Part shown: one piece after another, positions 45,391 through 53,100 of the stretch
Layout of the letters: every line of letters starts with the position of its first letter
How positions within the stretch are numbered: position 1 is the stretch's first letter
Assembly (NCBI RefSeq): GCF_049670895.1
Contig: NZ_CP187170.1
Length of the DNA stretch: 64,000 bases
Origin: Pasteurella sp049670895
Lineage (GTDB): Bacteria; Pseudomonadota; Gammaproteobacteria; Enterobacterales; Pasteurellaceae
Direction: 5' to 3' (one strand)
The notes under the pieces: model-generated
Seen by the model: only the letters and a program-made list of their open reading frames with translations
What the model was told of the DNA's origin: nothing
Databases searched by the model: none
Made by a program: the position numbers and the translations under genes

Positions 45391-46725
45391 ATGGCAAATC
45401 GTAAATATTTCGGTACGGATGGGGTGCGTGGTAAAGTGGGTGTTATGCCGATTACGCCAGATTTCGCATTAAAATTAGGTTGGGCGGCAGGCAAGGTGCT
45501 TGCGACACAAGGTTCCCGTACTGTGCTGATTGGGAAGGATACTCGTATTTCGGGTTATATGTTGGAGTCTGCTCTTGAAGCTGGATTAGCGGCTGCGGGG
45601 CTATCTGCTGCGTTTACAGGCCCGATGCCTACCCCTGCGATTGCGTATTTAACACGAACATTCCGTGCGGAAGCAGGGATTGTGATTTCGGCTTCTCATA
45701 ATCCTTATTATGATAATGGGATTAAATTTTTCTCTGCACAGGGGACAAAATTGCCTGATGATGTGGAAGAAGCCATTGAGGCAATGTTAGAAGAACCGAT
45801 GGATTGTGTGGAATCCGCTGAATTAGGGCGTGCAAGTCGTATTAAAGACGCGGCGGGTCGTTATATTGAATTTTGTAAAAGTACCTTCCCGCCACACATG
45901 AGTTTAGAAGGGTATAAAATTGTGGTGGATTGTGCCAATGGTGCCACTTACCATATTGCCCCGAATGTAATGCGTGAATTGGGTGCAGAAGTGATCGAAC
46001 TAGGCACAGAACCTAATGGAATGAACATTAATGAAAAATGTGGTGCGACGGATATTAAAGCCTTACAAGATAAAGTGTTAGAAGTGAATGCGGATGTGGG
46101 ATTAGCCTATGATGGTGATGGCGACCGTTTGATTATGGTCGATCACTTAGGTAATAAAGTGGATGGCGATCAGATTCTCTTTATTATTGCACGTGAAGCC
46201 TTACGTTCTGGCAATTTAAAAGGGGGCGTCGTAGGCACATTAATGAGCAATATGAGCTTAGAGCTTGCCTTGAAACAATTGGGTATTCCATTTGAGCGTG
46301 CTAACGTCGGAGATCGTTATGTGTTAGAAAAAATGCAGGAAAAAGGCTGGCTCTTTGGGGGAGAAAACTCAGGGCATATCATTATTGCAGATAAAAATAC
46401 CACAGGTGATGGCATTGTGGCTTCTTTAGCCGTCTTAACCGCAATGGTGCAACATCATTTATCTTTACATGAGCTTGCGGGAGCCGTGAAATTATTCCCA
46501 CAAGTGTTAATTAATGTGCGTTTTGCAGGTGGGGCAAATCCATTGGAAAGCAAGGCGGTCAAAGCCGTTGCTGCAGAAATGGAAACCCGTTTGGCAGGAA
46601 AAGGGCGTATTTTACTGCGTAAATCGGGTACAGAACCTTTAATTCGTGTGATGGTAGAATGCGAAGAGGCGGAGTTAGCACAACAATGTGCACAAGCCAT
46701 TGCTGATGCAGTGAGTGCGAATTAA
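45391..46725 (+). CDS. glmM: Phosphoglucosamine mutase GlmM
   Basis: Interconverts glucosamine 6-phosphate and 1-phosphate on the way to UDP-GlcNAc for peptidoglycan and lipid A. The product is 444 residues from the ATG at 45391. The ATG at 45385 adds two residues; AAAAGG upstream could serve either, and family N-termini (MANRKYFGTDGVRG) favour the second. The phosphoserine loop ISASHNP has Ser102. The metal loop DGDGDR is near 241-246, and the sugar and phosphate loops GGENSGH and RKSGTEPLIRVM are present. It follows folP and has its own terminator. Confidence 0.97.
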   Translation: MANRKYFGTDGVRGKVGVMPITPDFALKLGWAAGKVLATQGSRTVLIGKDTRISGYMLESALEAGLAAAGLSAAFTGPMPTPAIAYLTRTFRAEAGIVISASHNPYYDNGIKFFSAQGTKLPDDVEEAIEAMLEEPMDCVESAELGRASRIKDAAGRYIEFCKSTFPPHMSLEGYKIVVDCANGATYHIAPNVMRELGAEVIELGTEPNGMNINEKCGATDIKALQDKVLEVNADVGLAYDGDGDRLIMVDHLGNKVDGDQILFIIAREALRSGNLKGGVVGTLMSNMSLELALKQLGIPFERANVGDRYVLEKMQEKGWLFGGENSGHIIIADKNTTGDGIVASLAVLTAMVQHHLSLHELAGAVKLFPQVLINVRFAGGANPLESKAVKAVAAEMETRLAGKGRILLRKSGTEPLIRVMVECEEAELAQQCAQAIADAVSAN

Positions 46726-46738
46726 GTGAGAGAAAGAT

Positions 46739-46770
46739 AAACTGAGCATAAATTGCTCAGTTTGTTTTAG
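46739..46770 (+). terminator. Terminator after glmM
   Basis: A 10-bp stem AAACTGAGCA / TGCTCAGTTT with a 5-base loop, then TTTG and TTTT-containing sequence, 14 bp after the glmM stop. Confidence 0.8.
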
Positions 46771-46804
46771 AGGCAATATAGACAAGTTGTAGGAGTCTAC
46801 ATTA

Positions 46805-47263
46805 ATGGATATTTTTATCATGCGTCATGGCGAGGCTGAGATGAATTTGGGGTCAGATCAGGCACGTAAATTAAATGAAAGAGGGATTCAACAAGCTTAT
46901 GAGCAAGGAATTTGGCTAAAAAATACCGCACTTTTTGAAAAGGTATTGGTCAGTCCTTATGTGCGTGCACAAGAAACCTTTGCACAAATTAATCATGTTT
47001 TTGAGGATAGTTTACGTCCAAAACAAGAAACGTGGAAAGGCATTACGCCTTATGGTAACGCCCCAATGGTGGTGGAATATCTTGATGTTTTGGTCGAGCA
47101 AGGCGTGCAATCGGTATTGATTATTTCTCATTTGCCATTAGTGGGTGAAATTGTGGCGAGTTTATGTGGAAAAAATACTGCACGTTTTTATCCTTCTACG
47201 GTGGCACATGTGGTATGGGACGGTCAAACAGGTCATCTTCAACAAGTTAGTTATCTCGGCTAA
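46805..47263 (+). CDS. sixA: Phosphohistidine phosphatase SixA
   Basis: A 152-residue histidine-phosphatase protein with the catalytic RHGE at residues 7-10, the second catalytic arginine in VSPYVRAQET near 55, and the late His in LIISHLPLVGEI near 109. SixA acts on phosphohistidine of HPt domains (ArcB) and of the nitrogen phosphotransferase system. It stands alone after the glmM terminator. It contains one USS near codon 40. Confidence 0.93.
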   Translation: MDIFIMRHGEAEMNLGSDQARKLNERGIQQAYEQGIWLKNTALFEKVLVSPYVRAQETFAQINHVFEDSLRPKQETWKGITPYGNAPMVVEYLDVLVEQGVQSVLIISHLPLVGEIVASLCGKNTARFYPSTVAHVVWDGQTGHLQQVSYLG

Positions 47264-47576
47264 GATGAATATCAATGCGAGGGTATGAAATTTAACCATA
47301 AATTGTTATTATGATAACCGATTGGAAAAGTTCAATGATTTACATTACTTCACATAATGTTTAACCTTTTTATTTATTTTATATTTTAAATCAATGGGTT
47401 ATTGAACGCATACTTTCAGTCAAACAGGTGAAAAGAAAATGATTTTTCGTAAAAAAATGTAAATAGTCATTTCTTTTTTATCAGATTTAATACACACTAG
47501 CAGACGACAAAGCGTATCTTTGTGAGTGTTATTTGTGAGTGTTATTTTGAAACCTCGTAAACCATTAGGAGAAATG
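47264..47576. other. Intergenic region between sixA and the repeat lipoprotein gene
   Basis: 313 bp, AT-rich, without a reading frame I would call. It holds a 13-bp direct tandem repeat close to the downstream gene and presumably that gene's promoter. Nothing else stands out. Confidence 0.6.
47519..47544 (+). repeat. 13-bp tandem repeat upstream of the repeat lipoprotein
   Basis: TTTGTGAGTGTTA occurs twice in direct tandem with no spacer, ending 32 bp before the start codon. It could be a paired operator site or a duplication that changes promoter-to-start spacing. Confidence 0.8.
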
Positions 47577-48329
47577 ATGAAAAAATCAGTATTAGCAGCA
47601 TTAGTATTAGGTGCAAGTTTAACCATGACAGGTTGTTTCGATCAGGAAAGCAAAGCGGGCCAAGAAGTCGAAAAAGCCAAATCAAGTGTCGTGGAAGCAA
47701 AAGATGCGGTAGCTAATGCAGCTGCCGAGGTAAAAAACTCAGCAGTTGAGACCGCAAAAGACGTAAAAGAATCTGTTAAGCAAGGCGTTGCTGAAACCAA
47801 AGAAGCTGTAGCAGCGAAAGTGGAAGAAACAAAAGCTGTGGCAGCTCAAGCAAAAGAAGCTGTTGCGGCAAAAGCGGAAGAAGTGAAAGCGGCAGCTGTT
47901 GATGCTAAAAATGCAACGGTAGAGAAAGCTGAAGAAGCCAAAGCAGCAGCCAATGCGAAGTTAGAAGAAGCAAAAGCTGCAGCGGCAGAAGCGAAAGACG
48001 CGGTTGCTGATAAAGCAGCAGAAGTGAAAAAAGCGGCTGAAGACAAAGTGGCTGAAGCAAAATCTCATGTAGCTGACATGAAAGACGCTGCCGCAGAGAA
48101 AACAGCTGAAGCGAAAGCGGCAGCAGAAGCGAAAGTTGAGGGGGCGAAAGCCGCCGCGGCTGATACAAAACAAGCTGCTGCTGAAAAAGTGGAAGACGTG
48201 AAAAAAGCCGTGGATGCAAATGTTTCAGAAGCAAAAGCAGCTGTTGCTGAAGCAAAAGAAGCTGTTGCGACTAAAGCCGAAGAAACCAAAGAAGCCGTGA
48301 AAGAAATTGTTGCTCCAAAAGCACAATAA
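47577..48329 (+). CDS. Ala/Lys/Glu-rich repeat lipoprotein (LEA/apolipoprotein-like helix repeats)
   Basis: A 250-residue predicted lipoprotein: hydrophobic signal, lipobox MTGC with Cys20, then almost nothing but Ala, Lys, Glu and Val. The mature part is built of 11- and 18-residue units that start with K (KEAVAAKVEET, KAAANAKLEEA, KKAAEDKVAEA), typical of long amphipathic helices or right-handed coiled coils and similar in style to group 3 LEA proteins. Apart from one Phe after the Cys it has no aromatic residues. I chose the ATG at 47577, six bases after AGGAG; an ATG at 47574 is adjacent. It has its own terminator. The function is unknown; a periplasmic spacer, an envelope-stress protein or a peptidoglycan-facing lipoprotein are possible. 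Confidence 0.85.
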   Translation: MKKSVLAALVLGASLTMTGCFDQESKAGQEVEKAKSSVVEAKDAVANAAAEVKNSAVETAKDVKESVKQGVAETKEAVAAKVEETKAVAAQAKEAVAAKAEEVKAAAVDAKNATVEKAEEAKAAANAKLEEAKAAAAEAKDAVADKAAEVKKAAEDKVAEAKSHVADMKDAAAEKTAEAKAAAEAKVEGAKAAAADTKQAAAEKVEDVKKAVDANVSEAKAAVAEAKEAVATKAEETKEAVKEIVAPKAQ

Positions 48330-48350
48330 TCTTCACTTCTCATCAATACG

Positions 48351-48383
48351 AAATAGCGAGCGAAAGGCTCGCTATTTTTTTAT
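48351..48383 (+). terminator. Terminator after the repeat lipoprotein
   Basis: An 11-bp perfect stem AAATAGCGAGC / GCTCGCTATTT with a 5-base loop, followed by Ts, 21 bp after the stop codon. Confidence 0.93.
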
Positions 48384-48444
48384 GTCTAACTGATTAAACA
48401 ACGGCGGTGGGGCTTGATTGTTGGGCATTTTTCACAGCGTTAGT

Positions 48445-49752
48445 TTATGACGACAGGGTAAAATAGCCGACGGCACATTTTAATTGATCCGCATAGAATA
48501 TGAGGGGAATACGTTGGCGTAGCCAAACGGGTACGGCATAGTGTTGCCAAATTTTTTTGATGTCTTTATTGGCACTGGTGGGCGTGAGGCGTACTTTCCC
48601 CTGATAACCAAAGCGGACTTCGATGGGCTCGGCGGTGAGCGGGAGTGTATGGGTTAACAGTTGTTGTGCGTGTTGCCAGCTTACTTGAAGCTGTTGTGTG
48701 TTTTGTTGCAACGAAAGTGTGCCTAATCCATCTGGTAAGTGAAGGGTTTCGCCTATTTTGAGAGGAAAACGCAAGGATGAGAGATCGGCAAAATGGGGCG
48801 TGAGATAGAGTTTGTGTTGATAACGACGTACATAATGTTCTCCCAGTTGAAATTGTGGAATACCATCAGGTTTAGCAAACACGACATCTTGGATCAGTTG
48901 GTTAAGTTGGACTTTAGAGGGCATGGACACGCCACATTGGGTAAGCCACAAACGTAAAAGTGCATTTTGTTTCAAAGGCGAGGCTTGGGCAAAGTGTTGC
49001 ACATCAAAAGTGCGGTGCGTTTTGTCAAAATTTTGTGAAAACTCGGCATCTAAGAGTTCGTTGAGTAATTGTTGTTGTTCGAAACAATGCTGTGCACTGC
49101 GTTGAACAGCATTGTCAAAGTGTGTCCAACGTTGGCGTAAGAGGGGAAGCACGTCATTCCGCAGAAAATTACGATCATAACGGCTGTCTTCATTGCTTTC
49201 ATCTTCAATCCAGTGCAGTTTGGCTTGTTGCACATACTCCCGTAATGCAGTGCGAGTGAAAGATAATAAAGGGCGAAAGAGAGACAAACCATCAAGCTGA
49301 CTTTGTGTTTGCATGGCACTGAGTCCTGCTACACCACTTCCTCGTTTTAATGCCAGAAAGAACGTTTCTGTTTGATCTTGTTGATGGTGTGCAGTGGCAA
49401 GCATTTCATGGGGGAGAATATGGTTGCGAATGGCTTGATAACGGGCTTCTCGAGCCCCTGCTTCAATGCCTTTATGGCGATCGACTTTTACCTTTTCAAC
49501 AATGAAAGGGATGTTAACTTGTTGGCAAATCTGCTGACAATGTGTGACCCAATCATCTGCATATTGGCTGAGTCCATGATGAATATGAATCGCACGAAGC
49601 TGTAAGTGCGGTTGTTTTTCACGAAGTTTTGCAAACAAGTGTAAGAGTGCGGTGGAATCTAATCCTCCACTAAAGGCGATTAAAAAATGCTGCTGTGTGG
49701 CAGGAAGTTGGGCAAGTTGAGTCTGGAATTGCGATAGTAGCATAGCGTTCAT
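48445..49752 (-). CDS. tilS: tRNA(Ile)-lysidine synthetase TilS
   Basis: Attaches lysine to C34 of the AUA-reading isoleucine tRNA, an essential step. The 435-residue protein has the N-type PP-loop SGGLDST at about 28-34, then the family blocks AIHIHHGLS, ATAHHQQDQTETF near 110 and LKRGSGVAGLSAM. After these come the TilS middle domain and the C-terminal domain (VRLTPTSANKDIKKIWQ). The start is uncertain: ATG at 49752, ATG at 49743 and TTG at 49755 are all close together, none with a good ribosome site, and a terminator-like hairpin ends right before them. It contains two USS. Confidence 0.95.
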   Translation of the reverse strand: MNAMLLSQFQTQLAQLPATQQHFLIAFSGGLDSTALLHLFAKLREKQPHLQLRAIHIHHGLSQYADDWVTHCQQICQQVNIPFIVEKVKVDRHKGIEAGAREARYQAIRNHILPHEMLATAHHQQDQTETFFLALKRGSGVAGLSAMQTQSQLDGLSLFRPLLSFTRTALREYVQQAKLHWIEDESNEDSRYDRNFLRNDVLPLLRQRWTHFDNAVQRSAQHCFEQQQLLNELLDAEFSQNFDKTHRTFDVQHFAQASPLKQNALLRLWLTQCGVSMPSKVQLNQLIQDVVFAKPDGIPQFQLGEHYVRRYQHKLYLTPHFADLSSLRFPLKIGETLHLPDGLGTLSLQQNTQQLQVSWQHAQQLLTHTLPLTAEPIEVRFGYQGKVRLTPTSANKDIKKIWQHYAVPVWLRQRIPLIFYADQLKCAVGYFTLSS

Positions 49753-49788
49753 CAAAAAATAAAAGGACGTTAATTTTAACGCCCTTTT
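49753..49788 (-). terminator. Terminator-like hairpin between pdxY and tilS
   Basis: On the minus strand, AAAAGGGCGTT / AACGTCCTTTT (11 bp, one G-T pair, 6-base loop) is followed by ATTTTTTG. It lies 10 bp after the pdxY stop and directly abuts the tilS start region. Confidence 0.75.
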
Positions 49789-49797
49789 TGTCAGAAC

Positions 49798-50658
49798 TTA
49801 AGCAATTTTCACGGCGTTATATTGGCTGATTGGCTGCAGAATATAATCACGTGCGGCGATAATTTGAAGCTCATAATTGTCTTGCTGTTGGGTAACGGTC
49901 ATCACATCATTGACCGCATTGGCTGTATGCTCAAAGGCGTCAAGATCTGATTTACCATTCAGTAAATTGGCGATAAATAACCCAGCGGTTAAATCACCCA
50001 CACCAACGGGTTCTTTACGGAATTGATGCAGGGGGCGACTAATGTGCCAAATGCCTTCTTGTGTGGCGAGGAGCATTTCAAATTGGTTTGCCTCTTTCCC
50101 TACTTTGCTTAGGTGTTTGACTAAGACTTTTTTAGGTCCTTTAGACAGAATCACCTTAACCGCCTCTAAGGCTTGTGTAAAGTTTTCGACGGGTAAGCCA
50201 CTCAGTTCACGCAGTTCCACTAAGTTAGGCGTGATTAAATCGGCTTCTGCCATGGCTAAATTGATTAACCCTTCTTTCACCCCTTCTGCCACAATACAGC
50301 CTTTATCTGGATGTCCCATCACAGGATCGCATAAATAAAGGGCGTGAGGATTTTTACTTTTGATAAAACGCACGGCTTGAATGATTTCTTCAACTTGTTC
50401 TGCAGAACCAATATAGCCCGATACAATGGCATCACACAGGTGGAGGGCATCAATGGCATCAATCCCCCGCACAATTTCGCCAATTTGTTCTTTGGGCATA
50501 ACCATGCCTGTCCATTTGCCATATTGGGTGTGATTGGAGAATTGAACGGTATTCAACGCCCAAACATCCACCCCTAATAATTGCATAGGGAAGGTGGCTG
50601 ATTTATTTCCTGCATAGCCATAGACTACATGGGACTGTATTGAAAGAACATGTTTCAT
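49798..50658 (-). CDS. pdxY: Pyridoxal kinase PdxY
   Basis: Phosphorylates pyridoxal in the vitamin B6 salvage route. The start at 50658 gives 286 residues beginning MKHVLSIQSHVVYGYAGNKS, the typical PdxY N-terminus, with AAGGAAAC nine bases upstream. The open frame extends further 5' but that part overlaps the preceding gene. The ribokinase-fold signature PVGVGDLTAGLFIANLL, with the catalytic Asp, lies near 219-235, and YLCDPVMGHPDKG near 107. It begins one base after the stop of the upstream secreted-protein gene. Confidence 0.95.
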   Translation of the reverse strand: MKHVLSIQSHVVYGYAGNKSATFPMQLLGVDVWALNTVQFSNHTQYGKWTGMVMPKEQIGEIVRGIDAIDALHLCDAIVSGYIGSAEQVEEIIQAVRFIKSKNPHALYLCDPVMGHPDKGCIVAEGVKEGLINLAMAEADLITPNLVELRELSGLPVENFTQALEAVKVILSKGPKKVLVKHLSKVGKEANQFEMLLATQEGIWHISRPLHQFRKEPVGVGDLTAGLFIANLLNGKSDLDAFEHTANAVNDVMTVTQQQDNYELQIIAARDYILQPISQYNAVKIA

Positions 50659-50659
50659 T

Positions 50660-51373
50660 CTAGTTTCCTTTTCGAATAAATTGGTTGAGGAGCGGGGTGG
50701 CAAGTTTACGTTGTGCTTCTGGTAAACTGATTTCTGCGTTCCAAAAAGGCTCATCGCTGTTGATATGGTAATACGCCACACCATCAAGCCTGTCTTTTCC
50801 TTGATTCGCTTGATAAGCAATTAAATGGGGGGTTAAATGGACTTGGTGAGTGGGGATATTGGTGCCTTCATAAAACAAGAAATCATTGTCTTGGGCATCT
50901 TTTCTGGCTTCGGGAAAGAGGGCGGATGCACTCATCATGGCACAGCCCATACAGCTTGCCGCATGATAATATTTGAAATACCCTTTTCCTTTTTTAGGGG
51001 CAAACACATAAGACGTGGAGCCATTTGCTCCCACGCCACCATCCACTAATTGCCAGTTTTGGGGCACGAGTAACATCTGTCCATAAGGCATTGCATATAC
51101 ATCAAACTGGGCGAGAGTGGCGGCATTCAGTTTGGTAGAAAGGGGGTTAATCGGACTTTTCAACCACCCACCTTCAACGTTATCTTCATATTCAGTTTGA
51201 TAAAGCGAGATTTCCTGTTGGTTTAGGGTGATTTTTTTGACAAAGTGGGCTTTCATCATGCGAGACGCATTGGGGAGGCGAGGTGCAAAAGAAAATGAAT
51301 ATTGCTCTGCCACACTCAGTGAAGAATAACCCAAACAGAAAAGAATGGTGAATAAGGATAATGTGATACGCAT
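50660..51373 (-). CDS. Secreted protein of unknown function (DUF4850-like)
   Basis: A 237-residue protein with a Sec signal peptide (MRITLSLFTILFCLGYSSLSVA, about 22 residues). The mature part has no enzyme motif I can name. It holds a conspicuous Cys pair in AASCMGCAMMSASALFPEA near residue 142 and a conserved-looking MPYGQMLLVPQNWQ near 95. The overall look, including GSTSYVFAPK and the SCMGC block, resembles the DUF4850 family, but I assign that only moderately. It ends one base before pdxY starts and is in the same operon; it follows accA behind a terminator. Confidence 0.65.
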   Translation of the reverse strand: MRITLSLFTILFCLGYSSLSVAEQYSFSFAPRLPNASRMMKAHFVKKITLNQQEISLYQTEYEDNVEGGWLKSPINPLSTKLNAATLAQFDVYAMPYGQMLLVPQNWQLVDGGVGANGSTSYVFAPKKGKGYFKYYHAASCMGCAMMSASALFPEARKDAQDNDFLFYEGTNIPTHQVHLTPHLIAYQANQGKDRLDGVAYYHINSDEPFWNAEISLPEAQRKLATPLLNQFIRKGN

Positions 51374-51385
51374 CTTGCCCTCCCG

Positions 51386-51416
51386 AAAAAGTGCGGCTAT
51401 TTTTACCGCACTTTTT
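51386..51416 (-). terminator. USS-derived terminator of accA
   Basis: An 11-bp stem AAAAAGTGCGG / CCGCACTTTTT. One side is an exact USS (51405-51413); the other has the last base changed (AAGTGCGGC). It lies 11 bp beyond the accA stop on the minus strand. Confidence 0.85.
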
Positions 51417-51426
51417 GATTAAAGAT

Positions 51427-52380
51427 TTAGCAATAGCCGTAATGCATTAAACGCTGATAACGGCGATGTAATAAATTATCTTGATCAAGCATTTCCAAAT
51501 CTTTGAGATCGGCGAGCAGGCGTTGTTTTAAATTGCGTGCCATGGTGTCAAAATCACGGTGAGCACCACCCAGTGGTTCTTCCACAATATTATCAATCAA
51601 TTTTAACTCTTTTAAACGACTCGCCGTTAAGCCCATGACTTCCGCTGCCGTAGAGGCTTTTTCCGCACTTTTCCATAAAATAGAGGCACAACCTTCTGGT
51701 GAAATTACGGAATAGGTACTGTATTGCAACATATTGATTTTGTCGCCAACACCAATGGCTAATGCACCACCTGAACCGCCTTCGCCAACCACGGTACAAA
51801 TGACAGGCACTTTGAGTGTTGACATTTCACGCAAGTTACGAGCAATGGCTTCAGATTGACCTCGTTCTTCCGCACCCACGCCAGGATAGGCTCCCGGTGT
51901 ATCAATAAAGGTAATAATCGGCAACTTAAAACGTTCTGCCATTTGCATTAAGCGTAAAGCTTTACGGTAACCTTCTGGTGCAGGCATACCAAAATTACGT
52001 TTTACTTTTTCTTTTACTGTGCGACCTTTCTGATGACCAATGACCATTACGGGTTTACCATCTAAGCGAGCTAAACCGCCGATGATGGCTTTATCATCAG
52101 CAAAAGCACGATCGCCTGCCAATTCTTCAAATTCGGTAAAAATGCGTTCAATATAATCGAGTGTATAAGGGCGATTTGGATGACGAGCCATTTTAGACAC
52201 TTGCCATGCATCAAGATTGGCAAAGGTTTTCTGTGTTAACTCTGTACTTTTCTTTTGTAAACGGGCAATTTCATCATCTAAATTGATTTTATCATCATGA
52301 CTTGCCACAGCACGAAGGGATTCGATTTTTGCTTCAAGTTCTGCAATGGGTAATTCAAAATCTAAATATTCTTGACTCAT
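51427..52380 (-). CDS. accA: Acetyl-CoA carboxylase carboxyltransferase subunit alpha
   Basis: With AccD it transfers CO2 from biotin to acetyl-CoA in the first step of fatty acid synthesis. The 317-residue length is standard. Family blocks are visible: LDFELPIAELEAKI at the start, ARHPNRPYTLDYI near 66, RNFGMPAPEGYRKALRLM near 131, FIDTPGAYPGVGAEERGQSEAIA near 159, and EGGSGGALAIGVGD near 202. A USS lies 29 bp upstream of its start. Confidence 0.98.
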   Translation of the reverse strand: MSQEYLDFELPIAELEAKIESLRAVASHDDKINLDDEIARLQKKSTELTQKTFANLDAWQVSKMARHPNRPYTLDYIERIFTEFEELAGDRAFADDKAIIGGLARLDGKPVMVIGHQKGRTVKEKVKRNFGMPAPEGYRKALRLMQMAERFKLPIITFIDTPGAYPGVGAEERGQSEAIARNLREMSTLKVPVICTVVGEGGSGGALAIGVGDKINMLQYSTYSVISPEGCASILWKSAEKASTAAEVMGLTASRLKELKLIDNIVEEPLGGAHRDFDTMARNLKQRLLADLKDLEMLDQDNLLHRRYQRLMHYGYC

Positions 52381-52662
52381 TTTTATTCCTATATATTAAA
52401 TTCGCACGAATCGCACCGCACTTTATCAAGATTTTCGTGAAGGTGCAAATACAGGTTGTATTGTATGCTTTTTTGAGGCAAAAAGCATAGGAAGTTTTAC
52501 TTGTTCTACCATTGAATTTGAGAAAGAGAGCGTGAAAAATAAGGCAGATTTTCCCACGAAACGGTTATTTTTGAGGATTTGAAACCATTTGGCGAACTTT
52601 CTATTTTAAGTGTGTGTCAAAGGGGGTATGCTTTATGTGTAACAAACCTGATAGGAGTATTT

Positions 52663-53022
52663 ATGAAATTAAATAAAGCAACTTTGCTCGCAACTTTGGC
52701 TGCAGCACTTTCATTTTCAACCTTTTCTGCACAAGCCACGCTCATGGATGCCAGCTCGAAAGGCGATTTGACTAAAGTGGTTTATGGTTGTGAAGGGAAA
52801 AAAACCTTGGAAGTGATTTATGTCAACACAGCGAAAGATTCTTTTGCCATTATTAACCAAGTGGGCGAAATGATTCCATTGGAAATGGTGAGATCCGCTT
52901 CAGGCAGCTTATATAAAGCCATCAATAAAGATTATACTTATCAGCTTCAAACCAAAGGTCGTCAGGCTCAGTTATTGGGTGATGGGGGCAATGTGGTGAT
53001 TGATGGCTGTGTTACAGAATAA
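52663..53022 (+). CDS. Periplasmic lysozyme inhibitor, MliC/PliC-like
   Basis: A 119-residue secreted protein from the ATG at 52663 (GGAG upstream). The signal peptide (MKLNKATLLATLAAALS to SAQA) is a signal peptidase I type, not a lipobox, so this is a soluble periplasmic form rather than the membrane-bound MliC. The MliC pattern is clear: VYGCEGKKTLEVIYVN, then MVRSASGSLYKA, then YQLQTKGRQAQLLGDG. The SASG stretch corresponds to the loop that enters the lysozyme active site. Two Cys (in YGC and DGC) probably form the usual disulfide. It stands alone and has its own terminator. Confidence 0.85.
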   Translation: MKLNKATLLATLAAALSFSTFSAQATLMDASSKGDLTKVVYGCEGKKTLEVIYVNTAKDSFAIINQVGEMIPLEMVRSASGSLYKAINKDYTYQLQTKGRQAQLLGDGGNVVIDGCVTE

Positions 53023-53048
53023 CATGTACGTTCAGCAATCCGCTTGAT

Positions 53049-53084
53049 AAAAATGGTTGGGAATTATTTTCCAACCATTTTTTT
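53049..53084 (+). terminator. Terminator between lysozyme-inhibitor gene and fdhE
   Basis: A 12-bp stem AAAAATGGTTGG / CCAACCATTTTT with a 10-base loop and a T-run. It lies between convergent genes, and its A-rich left flank may let it act on the minus strand too. Confidence 0.9.
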
Positions 53085-53100
53085 ATGGGCAGAAAGCACC

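Noticed and set aside
47846..48346. Several antisense frames opposite the repeat lipoprotein
   Set aside because: They mirror the Ala/Lys/Glu repeats (giving Ser/Ala/Phe- or Leu/Gln-rich products) and have no independent support.
50660..50820. Longer N-terminus for PdxY (340 residues from 50820)
   Set aside because: The extra 54 residues overlap the upstream secreted-protein gene, are unlike any PdxY, and the ATG at 50658 has a good ribosome site.
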